Assembly (NCBI GenBank): GCA_947683425.1
Contig: CANTUQ010000004.1
Span: 8,346,001 to 8,410,000 of the forward strand
Source: Excoecaria cochinchinensis
Lineage: Eukaryota > Streptophyta > Magnoliopsida > Malpighiales > Euphorbiaceae
Direction of reading: 5' to 3'
DNA: 64,000 nt
In this document: in pieces, positions 58,750 to 64,000 of the stretch
Layout of the letters: each line of letters opens with the position of its first letter
Position numbering within the stretch: position 1 is the first letter of the stretch
Notes under the pieces: model-generated
Told to the model about the DNA's origin: nothing
The model's input: the letters and a program-made list of their open reading frames with translations, nothing else
Databases searched by the model: none
Position numbers and translations under genes: made by a program

Positions 58750-59510
58750 ATGCAAAAATTGTTAAGATGATGCATGATTAAAATGCAATGCATGCTCGTG
58801 CTGATATAACATAGACAAACACATGCAAGCAGATAGATCCTTCCAACCTTATATCTCCCACATACGTGGTAGTGCAGTCTCTTTCCTAGGTGGGCTTGAT
58901 CCATGGGTTAACGGGGAACCCAATGGACACGTATGGTGCACGGTGAAAAACCGGCAGCATAACAGCTCTCATCTAATTTACATACGTATGGGTGTTTGGC
59001 CATTATGTATTTAAACAATTCAACTTAACTAAGATGGGCCCACCGGAGCATGAAATCCTTTGATGAAGACCATTTAATTAAATTGACTTCGTCCAATATA
59101 TGATGGCCCATATAGCAAGCATAGTATTACGGTACATTTCACCTAGTGGAAGTATCTATTGCCATTACATGAGCTTTAGTCAAAGGGTGATGATATTTTT
59201 GGGTTACCCAAGCATGATCCCTGCCGACGGGTCTAGTTCATCACGAGCATAATGACCGATCGGGTCACCATTTGATATAACTTGACGGTATGAGGCTTGG
59301 GCTGGTGATTATCCTTAACACTTCCCTAGATTGAGTGAAAATAGAGTCGTGCTTCAGGAATGCACCGAGGTTGAGAAGGGACCAAACTAACTTAATCTAA
59401 GGCTCTAATGAGATGATATGCAATTTTGAGATAAAGAAAAATTCATAAACTAAAACTTAATTGCAAAGGATGATCAAGGTATTTTCAAGTTGAAGTCTCG
59501 AACCATTTGT
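58750..59510 (-). other. 5' leader of element G
   Basis: Diverged but alignable with the A and H leaders. It keeps GCATTTCAG followed by CCATCATAG at about 58735-58750. Confidence 0.65.
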
Positions 59511-59528
59511 CCCCAGTGGAGTCACCAC
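59511..59528 (-). other. Primer binding site of element G (mutated)
   Basis: Minus strand GTGGTGACTCCACTGGGG. One C-to-T change from the A and H PBS. Confidence 0.88.
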
Positions 59529-61455
59529 TGTGATGCGCGCCGAACCCGCGGTCGCCCCTTTGACTGCCCGCTCGAGGGCGATCGGGCATTTGAGGTCCGT
59601 TAACAACTTGCAACGAATTACAAGTGCGTCTATTTTGGGCAACAAGGAGGTTTCATGGAGTCGCCACCAATAAAATATTGGGAAAGTTTCTCTCACCTTG
59701 GAGAGCCTAAAGACATCGCTTTTATCCATTTTGGGCAAGCCAAAGGGGTCTTGGAGGAAGAACCTCTCTCCCTTGGAGCCTAGGATTTGATGTCTAAGTC
59801 TCGTGACATAGGAGGTGTCTTGGAGGGTAAACCTCTAGCCTCTTTGAGCCCAAAGACCAGAGATGGGTTCGGGACTTCTCATCTATTTCTACCTTGATTA
59901 ATTTTACAATTTGGTTTTGAGTTTATTAGTTCGCTCTCTCTCCACACGATGCAATTTTAATTAAAAGGCACAAATATTCACATTGAAAGCAGTAAAATAT
60001 TAAAAGTAAATTACAATAATACTAGGAGCGGAATACAACTCCCATTTAAAAAAGTGCAAACATACATAAAATCGGGGAATTCATTAACTATGAGGACTTT
60101 GGTCCCCGCATGTGTATTTAAAGAAAACATTTTGGATGTGGTGACTTATTTGGGATGAAAACTAGGACATTAGTCCCATTCATTATGAAAAATCCTAGTT
60201 TAATTTAGTTGAAATATTTTTGTGATTTTTATTTGGGCGTGCATAAAAAAACCATTTTACTTAATGAATATATACAAGGAAATTAAAAATATAAACAAAA
60301 TGAGAATTAAAATGTATAAAGAAGATACCGAACCCCGTATCTCCTCCTTCACGTGCATGGATGCTCAAATAAGAATAAAATAACAATTTGCAACCAAAAA
60401 TAAAAATGAAATTCATGTTAGAAATTAACCCAAAGAAATAATATGACATAAAAGATAATATGTATAATGAAAATATAACATGCATAAGATACTATAACAT
60501 GCATTAAATAATTATGATGCAATTCAACATGCATAAGAATAAAAAAATATTAACCATGCTCAACATATCAAATAAATAATTATAATAAAGACTATGAGTA
60601 AAAATTAGAATATTGATATGTGTAAAAAACAATTTGACATAAAATATAATAGGATTTAAAAGAGTTTACTTGTTATATGAACAATTGAAGATAAAATAAT
60701 AAGAAGAATATGGGGACTAAACGAATTTACATGTTTAAAAGTTAATTGGAAACAAAAGAAATTAAAATCAACAAGAGAATTAAGGAGTTTAGCCATGAAT
60801 AATTACCCTCAAATTTAATCTTGAAGAATTGAAGGTAGAAGTGTTGAATTCCTTGTCTTTTCCTTGTGAAAAATGCTTGAAAAATAACTTGGAAACTTGA
60901 AAAATCACACTTGGAAGCAAGTGTGTAAGATTGATTTTTTTCTCTCAAATAAAAAAGCTCAAAAATTCAGTTTTTTCTCTCTAAAATCTTTTTAATTCAT
61001 CCTTTTTCTTGTTTATGAATTTTTTCTACACTTTTAACCCTCAAAAACTACCCAAAAACCGTCGACAATCGTTAAAAATCGAGTCGAGGTCGAAAATGGG
61101 CGAAATGGGGCAAAAGTGGGGCGACTGCGTGCGAGAAACGCGCGCAGTGCGGGCACGAAGCGAGCGACACCCTTGGCGTCGCTCGCACAGGCGAGCGCTC
61201 ACTTGCGCGCGTGGCCGCGCCCCGACCTTCGAGAAAAAAACTTTTTTTTAAAACACCATCAACCTAAAACACACTGTTTGTTCTCCACAATAATTTTAAA
61301 AATATTTTACAAATATTTTTAAAATACACTTTTTATTCATAAAAAAGACAAGGAAAATTACTTCCGAGCCCCAATCTTTTTGCCTATAAGCCGGCGTAGC
61401 TAAATTTCATCATCGGGTAATCCTGATCAAGGCTACTCGGGACCTGGTGTCTACA
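59529..61455 (-). mobile_element. 5' LTR of element G
   Basis: TGTGATGCGCGCC to TGTCTACA, 1927 bp, followed by the second AGATG. It pairs with 32563-34498. Confidence 0.93.
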
Positions 61456-61460
61456 AGATG

Positions 61461-61736
61461 TAAGTAATGGAAAAGTTAAGGGTAAAATGGGAAACCAAGG
61501 CAAAAAGAATAAAATTAAAGATATAATTAAAGAAATAATAAATTTAATGAAAGGATTAAATTGTAATTAGTGTATAATAAGGTTAAATGTTTGATAATAT
61601 GATTAATTTGATGAATAAATTGAGTAAATAAGATTAATAATATAATTAAAATATAATGGTTTTTTAATTGAATAATTAATAAAAATCGAAAATGTAATTA
61701 GTGATAAATGATAATTGTAATTTGAGTAAATGGGTC
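61461..61736. other. Unit F, right part
   Basis: AT-rich continuation after the G target site. No gene. Confidence 0.5.
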
Positions 61737-62088
61737 TATAACGCCCCAATACCCCTTCGGAGGATATCAGGTCGCCACACACGCATACACATACAAAACA
61801 ATTATGCGGAGGCAAGAATAGTAATCATACATGTTGCATACGCAGCGGAATAAACATACCTCAAAACAGTATCTCATAATCATTTACATTACATAATATT
61901 GCTGTTCTTTATACATTACAAAAACATTCTCTCTACTTTAACATTTACATATCATATACAAAAAAGCTATACGTTTACATATGCTGAACTATACAAAAGT
62001 ACTTTATCACTTATACAAAAAGACTTCAATTATACTCCTAGTGGCCATAACCTGCAGATGTCCACCTCCTCACTGAACCTGTAAACCT

Positions 62089-62126
62089 ACACGGGAAAGA
62101 CACCCGTGCTAAGCCATAATGCTTAG
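62089..62126 (-). other. Twin stem-loop in the T LTR
   Basis: CACGGG, 7-nt loop, CCCGTG; then CTAAGC, CATAAT, GCTTAG, followed by TGGGG. Same pair as in C and D. Confidence 0.8.
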
Positions 62127-62605
62127 TGGGGATAACACAAGCAATAGACTTCTGACGAAGTCACAAGCATCAATCATCAAACATATCAATAATTGATATG
62201 CTATTCATTTATGGGCATATAAAAGAAATAAGCATTTATCATACTTATAACATGATAGGCATACTTTTAAACATGCTTTGAACATATCTACAATTTCATG
62301 TAACATATATCATGTTCATATTCTTCTAACTCTAACTATCAGCTCATATAACATGTAATACCATATCATTGCATATCATGTCCATTTATATACTTATGAG
62401 CATAATAGGATACTTATAGCATATTCATGTACAACTAATAGCTTCTCATATGCACTTGTAAACTCATATAAACATCTTTGATACAATAGTCATGTACTTC
62501 TATTAGCATTTCCTGTAAATCACTTACATAAAGTAACATCTCGTATATTCATTGCAACAACTAAAAGCCTAACTCATAACGTAAGTGGATACGGGTAAAC
62601 ATCTA

Positions 62606-62721
62606 GATACTGGTAAACAGTATCAAACATCTGGAGACAGAAGTCTCAAATCATCTGAAGACCGGAGTCTCAATTCATCTAGATACCAAAGGTATCAAAC
62701 ATCTAGACACCCGTCGGTGCC
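62606..62721 (-). other. Small-hairpin array in the T LTR, five units
   Basis: Sense-strand stems in + order: GATACTG/CAGTATC, GAGAC/GTCTC, GAGAC-TCCG-GTCTT, GATACC/GGTATC and GGCACC/GGTGTC. They are spaced by AAACATCT-like linkers about 29 bp apart. Stems change between units but pairing holds. Confidence 0.8.
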
Positions 62722-63109
62722 AAACATCTAACAGTTGCGATACATCTAACCCTTTATAGGCATGCCCATCTATCCACTTTTATGAACATCTCAGGCTTAA
62801 AAAAGTTATTCATGTCAAAACATATGCATATTCTCATTTACATTCCCATTCCATGTACACATGTATCTTATAGCTCATTATAACATAAAATTCATATATT
62901 CTATCCACTATACATTACTAGGGCATACACATCACCTACAAATGTTCATACGTATCGCATTACACATGTTTATTCGCAAAAGCAAACATGATTCATCATG
63001 CTTAACATACTCAATTAGAAGTGTTAAACTAAATAAGAAGCCCATTAACCATCATGATTAACATTTGATAAGGGTAAATAAAGAAAATCACATGTTGGAA
63101 ATACCTCAA

Positions 63110-63361
63110 GATGACAACTAATTTAGTTGTGACCGTGACATGCTCAGAATTACCAAAACAAAATACATTCGAGAGTACTTTACGGTGACAATCACTTTGA
63201 TTGTGACTGTGATATACCTCCAAATTCCAAGCAGAATGCAAATCAGGGTATCTCACGGTGGCAACAAAAATGCTTGGCACCGTGACATACCAACTTCATC
63301 CGGACAGAATGCAATCCTTGCATATCTCACAGTAGCAACCAGATTGCGTGTCACCGTGACC
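63110..63361. repeat. Dyad repeats in the T LTR, four diverged copies
   Basis: ACAACTAA/TTAGTTGT, ACAATC/GATTGT and TCACGGTG/CACCGTGA, then a weaker fourth copy. It is homologous to the C 72-bp repeats (the same TCACGGTGG...CACCGTGACATACC text). Confidence 0.8.
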
Positions 63362-64000
63362 TATGCAAAAATGCCAATACACAGCTATGTTTTGCCAAAA
63401 CACAGGTGTGCTCAACAACACACTTACAATGCTCTCTATACATATCATAAACATGCCTTTCAATTTAACACCAACACAATAATACAATCCACATACATTT
63501 ATAACTATACAATATACACTTAGTTCATATGTCTATATGCATTCAACATGCTAATAATCACACTAATTATCATTCATATCTTCTAAATTAGGGTTCATGC
63601 TTGTTCACTTACTATGCTCAATGATATTGTTCAATATTCAATAACTCATCACCCATCAATTGCACACTTCAATTACGCTTTCCATCAAATAACACATAAT
63701 CACACTCAATTTCTCAAACACATTCATATATCAATTATACACTTTAATTCCAAACTAAACAACATATACACATCACTTAAGCAAGGTTAACACATAGCAC
63801 ATATAATCCCAAACCTCTCAAAATGCAGCTTGCTGAACCCTCTCACTATCTAGACCTTCTCCTTGCCTGTAGCCTTCATCTTGTCCAATAATGCTTGCAC
63901 AATAAATCAAGACATATACACTTAGTCCATCACACAAGCCACTTAATCCAAAATAGAAAAGGGGTAGAAGAAGATATACACAAACTACCAACCCAACTTA

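Larger units (their letters stand above)
32563..61455 (-). mobile_element. Element G: Tat-type Ty3/gypsy retrotransposon, interrupted by H
   Basis: 3' LTR 32563-34498 and 5' LTR 59529-61455. TSD AGATG at 32558-32562 and 61456-61460. Gag-pol runs on the minus strand from about 58590 to 54837 and then from 38490 to 35978, with H inserted within RT. Without H the element is about 12.6 kb. It has at least eight stops and one frameshift, so it is dead. Order: gag, protease, G-patch-like, RT, RNase H, archaeal-type RNase H, integrase, tandem-repeat 3' UTR. Confidence 0.95.
61737..64000 (-). mobile_element. T: partial chromovirus-type LTR
   Basis: It starts TATAACGCCCCAATACCCC, a likely decayed TGTAACGCCCC. 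It follows the C and D plan: CCTGCAGATG, twin stem-loop, small-hairpin array, CATGCCCATCTATCC motif and dyad repeats. It is cut by the window end, so the other border is unseen. No coding sequence. Confidence 0.75.

Noticed and set aside
61737..64000. T as the other LTR of D or C
   Set aside because: The sequence is too different from both outside the shared modules.

Overview
This window is intergenic heterochromatin-like DNA from a flowering plant, probably a eudicot. It is almost entirely nested LTR retrotransposons. The evidence is gag-pol of the Tat/Ogre branch of Ty3/gypsy (dual RNase H, no chromodomain), Tekay/Del-like chromovirus LTRs, a CACTA transposon with captured plant gene pieces, and a hAT-type MITE. 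I see no intact cellular gene, no rRNA or tRNA gene and no CRISPR. Genus cannot be told from the sequence alone.

Layout from left to right. Element A (1-10809, minus strand, left LTR cut by the window edge) is a non-autonomous Tat element. It has a 100-bp tandem array in its 3' UTR, a displaced RNase H/integrase fragment and an odd gag. A sits inside an LTR of older element B (10810-21110, minus). B carries 50-bp and 76-bp arrays in its 3' UTR. B is broken by D, a 4.2-kb solo LTR (11923-16141, TSD GGTAG), and by E, a 2.6-kb solo LTR (16786-19418, TSD CCCTA). An AT-rich unit F follows (21111-25463, 31919-32562, 61456-61736). It is broken by a 684-bp hAT MITE (TSD TATATAAG), by C, a young gag-only chromovirus (25469-31913, TSD GTAAT), and by G, a Tat element (32563-61455, TSD AGATG, minus). 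Inside the reverse transcriptase of G lies H (38496-54831, TSD ACTTA, plus), a Tat element whose right end is a 3.5-kb inverted copy of its own 5' end. In the 5' LTR of H sits a non-autonomous CACTA transposon (39500-44782, TSD TTA) carrying fragments of a beta-xylosidase and an HVA22 gene. A further partial chromovirus-type LTR, T (61737-64000), runs off the right edge.

The nesting gives a relative history: B before A, D and E; F before C, the MITE and G; G before H; H before the CACTA element. G keeps the fullest coding set: gag, protease, a G-patch-like segment, RT, RNase H, archaeal-type RNase H and integrase. It has at least eight premature stops, most at Gln or Arg codons as expected from cytosine deamination in silenced copies.

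The most interesting signals are structural. Three diverged chromovirus-type LTRs (C, D, T) keep the same order of three hairpin modules although the sequence of two of them differs. In C and T the middle module is a tandem array of small hairpins, several with UNCG tetraloops on the sense strand, whose imperfect pairs are all G-U in sense RNA. Tat LTRs carry a second primer-binding-site-like 12-mer inside the LTR. The H inversion has microhomology at both joints, pointing to template switching during reverse transcription.
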